Source: Planococcus citri (taxonomy: Eukaryota; Arthropoda; Insecta; Hemiptera; Pseudococcidae). Taken from it: 64,000 nt of DNA. The notes beneath the pieces were generated by a model. It ran no database searches. It saw only the letters and a list, made by a program, of their open reading frames with translations, and had not been told where the DNA came from. How positions within the stretch are numbered: position 1 is the stretch's first letter; each line of letters starts with the position of its first letter. The stretch covers positions 5,518,001 to 5,582,000 of the forward strand of contig NC_088681.1 of assembly GCF_950023065.1 (NCBI RefSeq), written 5' to 3'. The position numbers were made by a program, and so were the translations under genes. Below are positions 31,111 to 43,780 of this stretch, in pieces.

Positions 31111-33864
31111 CCTAAAAGCAGAATCTCAAAAATGCTTTCATTTGAGACTGAGCCATTTTTTCCAAAATAGATTGAGTAGCGGAAGGAGCAAGAAACACGA
31201 TTTTTTCAAAAATGCTTCCTCTTTGAAGGCCTGAATCTCCCCTCCAGGGGCACCAACGAAGCTAAAAAAATTTGAGGACAACTTTCAACTCAAAATAAAG
31301 GTCTCTGCTGAATTTGGTCAAAATTCGCCGAATTTTTTATGCAAGCAAGGTGTATAAAAAATGAACAATGGACGTACAAAAAAAAGCTTGAATTACAAAA
31401 AAATCTGGACTAATATGAAATTTGGTTGGACATTGACCAAAATGTATGCTAAAAATAATGATCGTATGCTCTCAATTCATTATCAAACTTGAATTTTCAT
31501 GGAATTAGTCATTATTATACTTCAATCCCTCCAGGAAAGACGACCTTATTTTTAGACTAGTTTTCCTCAGCCTATAATAAGATCCCTATTGTAGTGATTT
31601 TTTTGAAAACTGGAGGGCTATGGTGGCATTTGGAGCAAAATGGAGGTGAGGGGGAAATTATCAAGGACTGCTCTTCTGCCATCCCGTTGGACTTTCTTCG
31701 TCACACGAAACACGCTACGTAACTGTTTTTTTTCCATCCCTAATCGAACCAACAAAGCTTGAGCCTGCTCAACTGTACCTGACCAAAATACCGACGAAAA
31801 TAACGTCTTTGAAGATGATACTCGTACCTACACTCGCACCTTGGTCAACTCGACAACGAACGGGTGGACGGGTATCGGACAATTGTATTATTTTTCTCAC
31901 CCTGTACAACAGCTACGTATCGCATTTGGCACATAGGGTCGAATTATTGCGCTCAGAAGACTAGTACCGGGCTAAGGCAACAATTGCTGCTGCTGCCAGC
32001 GACGCTGCGCCGCCCTCGCAGAACAATTAATAACGTCGCACAGTGCACCGGTTTTTTTTTCTCTGCGCGTTATTTGGCGGCGGTAGCTTTTCTCCAGGTG
32101 GCGTGGGCTGCCAATGGCCGATGCGATGAATGAAAAAAAATACGTACTGGCTATTATTATTATTATTATTACTATACGTTGCCACCACCGCCACCGCCGC
32201 ACAATTCTTCTCCCCTTGAACTATAATGCGATTGCTTTTTACAAGACGAAAAATTCAACCGCGTTGAGATAACAATGACCTTTTAGAAAAGAAAAAAAAG
32301 TTGTATCGCATAATTTGAATATAAAACTTTGTATTTTTTAAAAGACGCGGCCGGTCGGTTACCAACATATCGTAGAAGATGGGACTCGTTTCTTTTTTTT
32401 ATTTCTTTTCTGTTGTTTTCTTCGACAATTTCTATAACCGATTTAAAGAAGAGAGAGACAGAAAAAAAACTGGTTAAATTTCGCATGTGCGCTATTGTTG
32501 TCGAATTCGTTGTCTTCGCATACATAGACACACTGGTATGAGTATATAGGCCAATTTATCGTACTCGTACTCGTAGGTCTCTGAAGCGAGTACACCGAGC
32601 TGAGGCTTGTACTCGTATTCTGCAGTGGAATTAATTTTCGCTCATCGAGACCGAGAGTTCTTTCTTGCAAGATATCCGTTTATCCTGCTGGTGGTGGTGA
32701 TGGTGGTGCTGGAGCTGGACGTGGTGGACGTGGGCGAGGAGCGGTGCCAAGGGTAACATTACGAATAGGCACGTTGTACCCATAACAGGGTACTTGTACA
32801 TACAGCAACCAAGCCAACCCGAGCCTTCTGTACTAAAATCGAACTTTACATAATTAAGTTTAACGGTCGAAGGTTTAATTACGCCGCAGCCTCGCTATCA
32901 GCCTGTCTCTATCTCTTCTTTCTCACTTGCTCGTTTACTCTCTAGGTGTATATGTAGTGTTCTGTTAAGGTGATTTTGCTGTATATATGTATGTAGCTAA
33001 TGCGGGCCACTGAGTTGGACGTACGTATATAGTAGCTAACTTTAAAGTACGTCCTCCGTATGTACTCGTAGTTGTAGTTGTAGTTGAGATACACAATCTA
33101 CCACCTATCGACTTTGTGTACTCTGTACATTACATTGGTCGTAATGCAAAGTACGTAGCTTAGCTTCACGTACAGTACTCGTATGTCTATGTACACCAAT
33201 CCGGTGTGATTCTCGACTCTTTAAGTACGACGTAGGTAGTTCGCTCGGGTATAAACCATTTATAAATGTGCCAGCACGAATCGTTTCTGACAGCTTCGAG
33301 TATCAGTAACACGAAATCTCTAATGAAGCGACTTACACCTTCGCCATCGTCGTCGTGCGTTTCCTTCGTCCTAATGAAAAAGCAGCTTGAGCCGAGAGAT
33401 GCTGGTGTGTTTTCGGTAGCTTCATGTCATGTCGTATGTGTACTGGCTCAAATACTGGTAGAAGCATGATTCTAAATTCAAAGATTTTTTCCTCCTCAAA
33501 TGTTGAATAGACGAAGGGATATATCGCGAAAAAAATCATTGTGGTGTGGAGTGAGAGAGAGAGGAGAGTTGATGCAAAAATGGTTGTGAAATTACGATAC
33601 AAGTGCGAAAATTTTTGTGAAAAGTGTCCTCGGATGAGCAACCCGATGTCCAAATTATTCTCCGAGGTTTTCCCCTAACAAGGGAGGTTTCCCATAAGTG
33701 GAAAAATTTTGAACTGCACAGAGTTAAAATGAAGAAGCATGCAAAATAAACATCACTCTCCAACATTTTAGGGGCCTGAGTGCATTATTAGATTTTCGGT
33801 GAATTTTTGAAAATTAAAGGGCAAAAAATTTGAAAAAAAAATCTAAATTTTACCAAAATGACTT
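31111..33864. other. Low-repeat DNA, no gene recognised
   Basis: This is flanking DNA of the large insertion, then a CpG-containing, low-repeat island (about 31690-33500). The island has (ATT)n, GGTGGT and many TACTCGTA/GTACGTA words, especially 32540-33240. Short open frames on both strands have no recognisable domain. It may be host regulatory or intronic sequence. Confidence 0.4.
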
Positions 33865-35247
33865 ACAAGGGACTCTTGAGGTGTCACACTCCGATTTGAA
33901 CGGGACCGCGATTTTTGGAAAGAGCATTGTCTAAAACCCCCAAAACCAAATTTTCAGCTGCCCAAGTTCATTTTTCGATTTTTGGCGAATTTTTGAAAAT
34001 TCAAAATTGACTGTTTTTGGCGATTTATGCTTTTTTTTCAAAAAGTACGTACTTGATCAGTAAAAATGGTCGAATTGAGTCCCAAAACTAATAATAATTA
34101 CCCATATCCAAATTTTACCATTTCCAGCCATTCTGAAGCCTCCAGCGCGATTTTCAATTTCTCCAGAATTTTGAATTTGCTCCAGAAGGCGTGAATATTA
34201 GGTTGGGCAGCTAAAAACCTAGTTGTGTATTACACTCGACCTGTTTAACAAGTTTATCCACATTTGAGCCGATTTTGAGAGTGACTCCTCAAAAGTGATT
34301 TTTTGACCATTTTTTTTCAAAATTTAAAAATTTTAAAAAATCAAAAGTTTCCCGTTCGCGTGGAAAATTTTGAAATTCGCGCGAATCGCTGTATTTTATC
34401 CGAAACTACCCCTCCCCCACCCAAATTTCACTATTTCCAGCCGTTCTGGAGCCTCCAGCGCGATTTTTCAATTTCTCCAAGATTTTGAATTTGCTCTAGA
34501 AGGCGTGAATATGAAGTTGGGCAGCTAAAAATCGAGTTCTGTATTATGCTCGACCTGTTTAACGAGTTAATCCACATTTGAACCGATTTTGGGAGTGACA
34601 CCTCAAGAGTGGTTTTTTGACCAGCTTTTTTCAAAATTGAAAAATCAAAAAAATCAAAAGTTTCACGTTTGCGTGAAAATTTTTGAAATTTGCGCGAATC
34701 GCTGTATTGAGTGTATTTTGTCCAAAACTAACCGCACAAATCCAAAGTTCACCAGTTTCAGCCGTTCTGGAGCCTCCAGTACGATTCTTCAATTCGCTCC
34801 AGAAGGCGTGAATATGAAGCTGGGCAGCTAAAAATCAAAAAATCGACGCAAATGTGGATAAACTCGTTAAACTAGTTAAACAGGTCGCGTATAATACACA
34901 ACCCAATTTTTAGCAGCCCAACCTCATATTCACGCCTTCTGGAGCAAATTCAAAACTCTGGAGAAATTGAAAAATCGTGCTAGAGGCTCCAGAATGGCTG
35001 GAAATGGTGAAATTTGGATTTGGGTAGTTGATATTAGTTTTAGCACTTTACTGATCAAGTACGTACTTTTTTTAAAAAAGCATAAATCGCCAAAAACAAT
35101 CAATGTTTAATATTCAAACGTTTGCCAAAAATCGAAAAATGAACTTGGGCAGCTGAAAATTTGGTTTTGGGGGTTTCAGACGATGCTCTTTCCAAAAATC
35201 GCCGTCCCGTTCAAATCGGAGAGTGACATCTCAAGAGGTTCCCTTGT
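33865..35247. repeat. Foldback repeat, family 2
   Basis: The arms (about 33865-34270 and 34845-35247) are inverted copies starting CAAGGGA and carrying CTCTTGAGGTGTCAC and GATTTGAACGGGAC. The middle holds about three tandem units of roughly 300 bp, each with AGCCTCCAGCGCGATT-like and GCTCCAGAAGGCGTGAAT words. A third partial copy of the terminus lies at about 42930. No target duplication was found. Confidence 0.7.
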
Positions 35248-36059
35248 TGGAAATATTGAGCCTCCAGCAGGTCTTACAATAATACTTGTAATATTTCCAT
35301 AAAATCTGACCTAAAGTTCACTTTATTCTCCAATTTTGACCTTAAATCCACTGAAGATGCTTTCAAGACGTTTTGGAGCCTTTAGAAAATTTTGGAAATT
35401 TCAAAAAATGATGATCGATTCGGAGGAGGGTTGGTTGAAAATTGAGTCTAGTTCAATTTAGTAAAATTACGATTATTTTGCATTTTTGCTTAAATTTTCA
35501 ACTTTCAAAAATTCACCAAAAATTGAAAAATGTACTCGAGCACCGGAAAGATTGGCTGCTGATGTATTTTTGAATGTTCTTTCGATTCGTTTCCAAAAAG
35601 ATGCCCTGCTCCAAAACCGCTCAAAATCATCTGCAGTCGACTTGGAATCAAAAATAGAGAATAAAGTGAACTATAGGTCACATTTTGTAGAAATGTGCAA
35701 TTTGGTGAAATTTCAATTTTTTTTTCGAATTTTCGGTCCAAAAACTCGCAAATTTTGCTAAATAAACCAAAAAATGCAACCATTTCTAGTTGACTTCGGG
35801 TCGAAAATAGGGAATAAAGTGACTTATAGGTCACATTTTGTGGAAAATTTCATTTTTGAAATAGCTGCTAAAAGCTTCAGATTTCCACGCCAATTTGGTA
35901 AAATTTTGATTTTTTTGAATTTTTGGTTCAAAAATCTTGGTATGCTGCGAAAGTTTTTTAAAAACCTCAAAAATCATGACCTGATTTTGGTCCTTGAGTT
36001 TTTCAAAAATCGTTTTTGTGGAAATATATTATAGGTACCTATTTGAATTTCTCGCGAAA
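35248..36059. repeat. Diverged repeat sequence
   Basis: This is AT-rich sequence with words shared with the foldback families (CACATTTTGTAGAAAT-like, repeated at about 35680 and 35835). No gene is seen. Confidence 0.4.
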
Positions 36060-37830
36060 TTTCAACTCCATTTGATACATTGTAACAAGACGCTGTTTCG
36101 AAAATCACCAAAATCTTGACCCAATTTTGGGCTTAAAATTCCTCAGAAATGCACGAAAAACTTCTTCAACAAAACATTTAGATTTCTTGATAAATTTCAA
36201 GCCATTTTGGCAGGTCGCATGACAGACACTTCAATTCTTCAATAATCTAGAAAATCATGTCACAATTTTAAGCTTGAAGTTTCGTAAAAGTGTTCAGAAA
36301 ACATTTTCGATGAAGTATTTGAATTTGTTTGCAAAATCTTGACCCATTTTGATCGGCCGCACGGCACTTTTTGGAAAATTACCAAAATCATGACTCAATT
36401 TTGGGCTTAAAATTCCTCCGAAATGCTCAAAAAAATTTTTCGTCGAATAATTTGAATTTTTCGCCAATTTTTAACTACCTAACTTATTTTAATTTGTCGC
36501 ATGACACTTTTTCAAAAAAAAAAAAAAAAAAAAACGGAAATTGTGACCTGATCTAGGGTCAAAATTTTTCGGTAATATTCAAAAATCATTTTGCTCAAAA
36601 TATTTGAATTTCACGCAAAATTTTAAATAATTTTGATCGGCTAAGAAATACACTTTTTCTAAAAATTTCAAAAGTCATGACGCAGTTTTGAAACTGAGTG
36701 AGTTTTCTCGAAAATGTTCAAAAGACATTTTTAATGGGTTGCGTGACACTTTTTCAAAAATTCTCGAGTTCGAGCAGTAAATTCTTCAGAAATGCTAAAA
36801 AAAACAAAAAAACAAATCGTCTAGATATTTTTTCAAAGAGCTTGAGAATAATAATGACCCAGTTTTGAGGTCGAAATTTTGAAGACATTCTCAAAAAACA
36901 TTTTTATCAAAACATTTAAATTTATTGCAATTTTTTGTGTTGCGTTATGGTTTGCATGGCACTTTTTTTTCAAAAATCCCAAAAATCATTACCCAATATT
37001 TAGCTAAAAATTCCTGAAATATGCTCAAAAAACATTTTTATCGAAATATTTAAATGTGTCGCCAAACTTTTATCTATTTTGGTAGATTGCGTGACATTTT
37101 TTCAAAAATTCAAAAATTGTGACTTAAAAATTTGAGTCTGAAATTCTCCAGAAGTGTTTCAAAAACATTTTTGATGAAGTTTTGAATTTTTCCAAAAATT
37201 CTGAGCTATTTTGTTAGGTTGCATGACACTTTTTTATTCAAAAATATCATACATCATGCCTCAATTTTGAGCTCAAAAATCTTCAAAAATTCTAAAAAAA
37301 AGAATTCTGAGGCAATTCTTAACCATCTTAATAAATTGCACGACACTTTTTCGAAAATTCCAAAAACCATGACCCAATTTCAGGCTTAAAATTCCTCAGA
37401 AATAATCAAAAAGGATTTTCGCCGAATTATTCGAATTTCTCGCAAAATTCCGACTCATTTTAGGTTTGAAGTTTTTCAAAACTGTTCAGAGAACATTTTG
37501 GTCAAGATATTTGAATTTCTCGCAAAGTCTTGACCCATTTTGATTAATCGCACAACACTTTTTCGAAAATTCCCAAAATCATGACCCAATTTTGGGTTTA
37601 AAATTCTTCAAAAATGCTCAAAAAATCATTCCGCTCAATTTTTTCGAATCTGAAAATTTGAGCAATTTTTATGAGTTGCGTGACACTTTTTCAAAAATTC
37701 CAAACATCATGACTCGAGTTTGGGCTGACAATTCTTCAGGAATGGTAAAAAAAAAAACAATACTTTTTCTAAATATTCCTTCTCAAAGATCTTAACAATA
37801 ATAATGACCCATTCTTGAGCTCAAAATTCT
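36060..37830 (-). repeat. ~150-bp tandem repeat array, inverted copy
   Basis: This is the same family as 12640-13870 in the opposite orientation: about eleven diverged units with TGACACTTTTTCAAAAATT, AATCATGACCCAATTTT and GAATTTCTCGCAAAATT-like blocks. It ends near a poly-C run at about 37855. Confidence 0.7.
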
Positions 37831-38410
37831 GCAGAAATCGCCATCCAGAACAACCCCCCCCCCCCCAACTGCTTTTTAAAACAATAAAATGTTTCATTTA
37901 CGAACGAAAAGCGAGTAAAGGGGTGGTAAGAAAACACACGATGGCCTCGCGATGGTCTGTTTACATTTTTATCTAGTGTTGTTTGGGGTTTTCTTGCGTT
38001 TTTCGCAGTAAAAGATGAAGACGAATAAATACAATACGCGGAACGTGAAAATACGTACTCTTTTCAAATAGAAACCACGCTGTTGTTTATTTAACACAAA
38101 TACCCTTTACCCTTACCCTATCGCAGGTTTCCTGCATGTCACACGTTTTACGACAGAATATGTACACTACAAACAACATTTCATTTAGTGCTTACCTGCG
38201 GATTGTTTTTCGCGCAGTTTTCCCGAGTTTTCGAATTGAAACGGTTACACTCGTACGTTGTGATGAGGATGAGGATGGTCAAATTTACATTATGCTTCGA
38301 AGTTCTGTTGTCCATACATCTGTGAAAACAGAAAATGAAAATATTGTCCATTAGATGCGAAGAATTTCTTTCAAATGTCATTATACATTTACATGTGATA
38401 ATAAATTATA
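37831..38410. other. Short unique interval
   Basis: It contains a poly-C run (about 37855-37866), then low-repeat sequence with short open frames on both strands and no recognisable gene. Confidence 0.4.
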
Positions 38411-40281
38411 TAGTCCGGCATATGACAATAGGAGTAATTGCACCCCCCCGCCGCCGATCCTCCGGGACAACATTTTTCTTAAAGGGGACATCCTAAGGAA
38501 CATTTTAATGCAAAGTTGCCAAAAAAAAAGTTGGCCTTACTTACAAAATGGCGGCCATTTTGATTTTCAGGTCAGCCGAAATCGCAGATTTTGCGTTTTA
38601 ACATATAGGACTTGCACAAACTTTTTCAAACTTTACAAAGGTAGATCGAAAGATCATGCAAAACTTTATCACCTGACCAAATTTCAAGTGCTAAAGTGCG
38701 TTTTTCGATTTTTGGTGAATTTTTGAAAATCGAATTTAGGCCAAAAATGAGGGAAAAAAATCAAAATTTTACCAAATTGACCAAGAAAGCTGAAATTTGG
38801 GATATACCCTATTTTCGACATGCCAAATCGATTGGAAACGGTTTCAACCCGTTTTGAGCAGTTCTGGAGCCTCCAGCAGATTTTTGAAACTCGAAATTCC
38901 CACAAAATTCCATCAAATTGGAGTTGTAAATCTAAAATTCATTCTAAAAACTAATTTCAATACGCTACGAAGTACTGCAGGTGAATTTCAAGTCGTTTTG
39001 GATCCTCCAGCGACTTTTTGAAAATTCCTGAAGCCTCCAGCAGATTTTTGAAACTTTAAATTTTCACAAAATTTCATCAAATAGAGATGGAAAGCTGACA
39101 TTTACTCTACATTCCAATTTTAACACCCTCTGAAAACGACTTCTGGTGGATTTCAAGTCATTTTAGAGCCTCCAGCGACTTTTTTGAAAATTACTGGAGC
39201 CTCCAGCAGATTTTTGAAACTTTAAATTTTCACAAAATTTCATCAAACCAAGATGGAGAGTCGAAATTCATTCTGCAAACTAATTTCAATACGCTACGAA
39301 GTTGACTACTGGTGGATTTCAAGTCGTTTTAAAGCCTCCAGCAACTTTTTGAAAGGTTGTATGACGTTTTTTTGGAAAATTGAAATTTCCTAAAAGTAGC
39401 TGGAAGCTTTAAAACCATTTGAAAAATTTCAGCTTGCCAACTCCATTTGATAAATTAATGTTGGGGAAATTTCAAGTTTCAAAAATCTACTGGAGGCTCC
39501 AGTAATTTTCAAAAAAGTTGCTGGAGGCTCTAAAATGACTTGAAATCCACCAGAAGTCGTTTTCAGAGGGTGTTAAAATTGGAGTGTAGAGTAAATGTCA
39601 GCTTTCCATTTCTATTATTTGATGAAATTTTGTGAAAATTTAAAGTTTCAAAAATCTGCTGGAGGCTTCAGGAATTTTCAAAAAGTCGCTGGGGGATCCA
39701 AAACGACTTGAAATTCACCTGCAGTACTTCGTAGCGTATTGAAATTAGTTTTTAGAATAAATTTTAGCCTTGCAACTCCAATTTGATGGAATTTTGTGGG
39801 AATTTCGAGTTTCAAAAATCTGCTGGAGGCTCCAGAACTGCTCAAAACGGGTTGAAACCGTTTCCAATCGATTTGGCATGTCGAAAATAGGGTATATCCC
39901 AAATTTCAGCTTTCTTGGTCAATTTGGTAAAATTTTGATTTTTTCCCTCATTTTTGGCCTAAATTCGATTTTCAAAAATTCACCAAAAATCGAAAAACGC
40001 ACTTTAGCACTTGAAATTTGGACAGGTGATAAATTTTTGCATGATATTTCGATCTACCTTTGTAAAGTTTGAAAAAGTTTGTGCAAGTCCTATGTTAAAA
40101 CGCAAAATCTGCGATTTCGGCTGACCTGAAAATCAAAATGCCCGGCATTTTGTAAGTAAGGCCAACTTTTTTTTTGGCAACTTTGCATTAAAATGTTCCT
40201 TAGGATGTCCCCTTTAAGAAAAATGTTGTCCCGGAGGATCGGCGGGGGGATCAATTACTCATATTGTCATATGCCGGACTA
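38411..40281. repeat. 1.87-kb foldback element with arms over 800 bp
   Basis: The ends are TAGTCCGGCATATGACAAT and its inverse. The two arms (about 38411-39350 and 39440-40281) are near-complete inverse copies across poly-C/poly-G runs, a conserved block around AAAATGGCGGCCATTTT, and the CTGGAGGCTCCAG-type subrepeats toward the centre. A TA at each edge could be the target duplication (Tc1/mariner-like) or part of the repeat. No transposase is present. The right arm is closely similar to 1110-1604. Confidence 0.8.
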
Positions 40282-41540
40282 ATAGGTAATGCAAAATAAA
40301 TTCGTCCAACAAAAAGTAGGTATAAAATCTGTTGATAATTTCCTAGTTCGTGTAGTTGATGTGGGAGGGGGGGGGATAAACATTCGAAAATACCTTTTCA
40401 ATCTGCAACTTAAAATTTTTTTGACCTTCTTCAGGATTGAAATTTATAATTTACCTACCACCATTTTGAGAAATTTCAAAGCTTCACAGCTTCACAAAAA
40501 ACATTATGACGAATTATCGAAAAAAAAACTGAAATCCCAGAGGAAAATTTTTCCTGAAAATTGTCATATTTTCTTCTTTTTTGCCAAAATCTATTCAACA
40601 AAAAATTTTGAAAATTCTCTCAAAACTGTAAAATCAACTTGAGCTGAAACTTTTTCACACCCCTTAACACGTGGTATTTTCCATAAAAAATATATAATGT
40701 AATTCAAACAAAATAAACAGGTTCGATTGTGTTATGTGTTTTTGGCGCGTAAATACAAACGCGTACCAATGGCGAATGATTTGCGAATCTGCGCCCACGA
40801 CATTGCTGCGAAATTCGCATAAAGCATTATATAACTTGATTAGGTAGGTCTAGCTGCTACATATAGATTAGATATCCCAACAATAACAATGAGATATCTG
40901 GTATAAGTTGAACTAGACCATTTTCAATTGTTGCACAGGCATACACGAAGTGGCCTGCAGTCGGCGATTTTCCATCGGTCGAAACTCGAAATTCGTACTC
41001 GACGATGTAGGTACTAGGTAGAGGTACATATACGTGGATATTTTGCATATAGCCACAGAACAGAGCATACAGAACGCAACTTGTACCGTGGATATTTGCA
41101 TAGTGCCTATTGTAATCCTGTTTTTCAGCTAGTAGACGAGTTTTTTCCAATACAGGTGGCAAGATGGGTAACTGGGTACTGGGTAGGCTGTATGGTGATG
41201 GTGGTTTGTGAAAATAAGGGCTATTGTAATGCAAGACGACGTTGACAAGCGAGGGATACTATAGTTACTCGTTTCATAGTTTGAAAAGGGGGTTGATGCC
41301 GCGATCCGGCAGGTTTTTTCGAATAATGGTCTATAGTACACGACATGACACACGGATTCGTATAGTGCAAGGTGTAATTGTCTATAATGGACATAGGGGA
41401 AGGGTCAATTATGAGAATTTTAAATTATTTCAAGGGTCAACGTTGAGTTGTCGAAGGTAGGTATTTGTTTCGGGTCACGTTGCCTAAAAGTCTCTGCATT
41501 AGAGTTGTATAGCCAATAAACTAAACTACATACATACAGG
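40282..41540. other. Low-repeat DNA, no gene recognised
   Basis: This is AT-rich sequence to about 40700, then a low-repeat island with TACTCGTA and GTAGGTA words. A 125-codon minus-strand frame (41234-40857) has no recognised domain. Confidence 0.35.
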
Positions 41541-42930
41541 TAATTGAAATTGTGGTTCATCTAATTTTTTCTTTAAAAAAGTAAGACTAGTTCTCAACAT
41601 TTTGGTAAGAAAGCGAAACTTTTTCGCTAAAAAGTTAGAATTTTTGGTAATTTTCGACAAAAGCAAAATTTTGACAATTTTAGTGAAAAGAAGAGCTCAT
41701 AGTGTAATTTTTAGAATGTTTTTGGAAAATTACATATAATTTTTTGCAAAAAAGCGGAAATTTTAAGAAATTTTTGGCAAAAACGAGACGTTTTGGAAAC
41801 TTTGACGAATGAGGGAGACTTAATGCTACATATTAATATATTTTTGGTAGAATTAACAATTTTTGGCAAAAGACCAAAACTTGTTGGCAATTTGAGCCAA
41901 AAAATCAGGGTTATTGAAATTTTTCAGAAAAAAATTAAGAAATTTTATTGGCATTAATTTTTGACTAAAAGTAAGACTTTGAAAATAACCACTTTTTGGA
42001 AACTTGTGGAAAAAAGCAAAATTTTTGAAAAGTTGACAATTTTTTTGCAAAAAGTAAGACTTTATGGTAATTTTTGAGGAATAAAACGGGACATGTAACA
42101 CCAATTTTGCCAAAATAAGCAAGAATTTTTGTGAAAATTAATGCGATATCTGGAAATTTTATTTAAAAAAAACTTCTTTGCGATCATTGTTGGAAAAATT
42201 TTTGTCGAAAAAGTGGAGCTACTCTGCAACCTTTTCGTAAAAATCGGACGCTTTGATAATTTTTGACAAAAAAGCTCAACTTTGACATGCTCAATTTTTA
42301 AGAAAAAGTAGTGTGATTTTCCTGTAATTCTTTTTAAAACAATTGTAACTTCAGTTACTTACTTTTCGTAACTTAAGTAACTTTCAGACATGTACCACCA
42401 AAAAAACTGTAGGTACTCTTTTGATACTTCATCGATTAAAAAAAACAGCGAGGTTTAGGCAATTTTTTGCAACAAAGCGAGACTTTTGATCATTTCAGCA
42501 AGAGAAAGGGCGTTTTATGAATTTCTGGCAAAAAAACGACGCATTAGCACAATTTTCGGAAGAAGGAGACTTTTTCGGAATTTTTGGCTAAAACCAAAAA
42601 TTCTTAGCAACGTTTGGCAAAAAAAGGACACCTTTTGGCCATTTAGACAAAAGGCGAAATTTTTTGCTATTTTTGGCTCAAAACGAGACTTTTACAATAC
42701 GTATAATTTTAGCAAAAAGCAGGATTTTAGAAATTTTACAACAAAAAGTGATAATTTTTGACAGTAAATTGGTAAAATTCAAAACTTATTCGACAATCTT
42801 TGCAAGAGCAGGACTTTTTCGGAATTAATTGGAAAAAGTGATACTTTTTGGCAATTTTTGGCGAATAAGCGAGACTTTTGGGTAATTTTAGCGAAAAAAT
42901 TGACACTTCTTACGTTAGCTTGAGCTACTA
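41541..42930. repeat. Short-unit degenerate repeat field
   Basis: There are many diverged units of about 35-40 bp around AAAAGCGAGACTTTT and GGTAATTTTTGGCAAAA. Related fields occur at 48790-49010 and 55310-55680, some in opposite orientation. Confidence 0.6.
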
Positions 42931-43780
42931 ACAAAGGGAACCTCTTGAGGTGTCCGCCTCCGATTTGAACGGGACTACGATTTTTGGAAAGAGCATATTT
43001 TGTGGAAATTTCAAGTTTCAAAAATGTTCTGGAGGCTCCAGAACTGCTGAAAACGGTTTGAAATTGTTTCCAATCGATTTGGCAGGTCGAAAATAAGTTA
43101 TGTCCCAAATTTCAGCTTTATAGCTCAATTTGGTAAAATTTTTATTTTTTTCTCATTTTTGGCCTAAAGTTGATTTTCAAAAATTCACCAAAAATCTAAA
43201 AATATGTTTCAACTGAACCGGTCATGCTTATAGGAAATTTGACGTAGAATAATTCTAGTTCAATCACTTTTTTCCCTCCGCTCCGACCGTTCATTCGGCA
43301 ATATAATCGAAAAACGTAGATTGACAAAGGTTAATGACCTTTTGCGGGGGTAGCAGACAAGTTGCAGTGTGCAACTTTGGTCAAAATATTTTTGAGTCTA
43401 CCGTGAATCGAGTTCACGTTTTAAATTGCCGATTTTCATTTTTTGAAACAATTTTCATAAAATTGACAACTTTACCCCCTCCTCAGTAAGGGTGAAATCG
43501 CCATTTTGGGAAAAGCTGGACTGGTTATGCTGATAGGAAATTTAGCGTAGAACAATTTTTGTTCGAACATTTTCCCTCTCGGACCCTTTATTTTGGCGAT
43601 ACAGCCGAAAAACCTGTATCAGCAAAGGTTAATGACCTCTTGCGGGGGTAGCCGGCAAGTTGGGGGTGCAACTTTTGATGGGTTGTTTTAGAGACCAATC
43701 TGAACAAATAATGTGAAATTCAGCTTGCCCCTAATTTTTTCGAGGTTCGACTAAAAATTTTGCAAAAATGACTGGACTAA
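42931..43780. repeat. Fragments of foldback families
   Basis: It starts with the family-2 terminus (AAAGGGAACCTCTTGAGGTG) and continues with an arm segment related to the 38411-40281 element. It ends with two diverged copies of a roughly 300-bp unit (around 43205 and 43515, sharing GTTAATGACCT and GCGGGGGTAGC). Confidence 0.5.
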
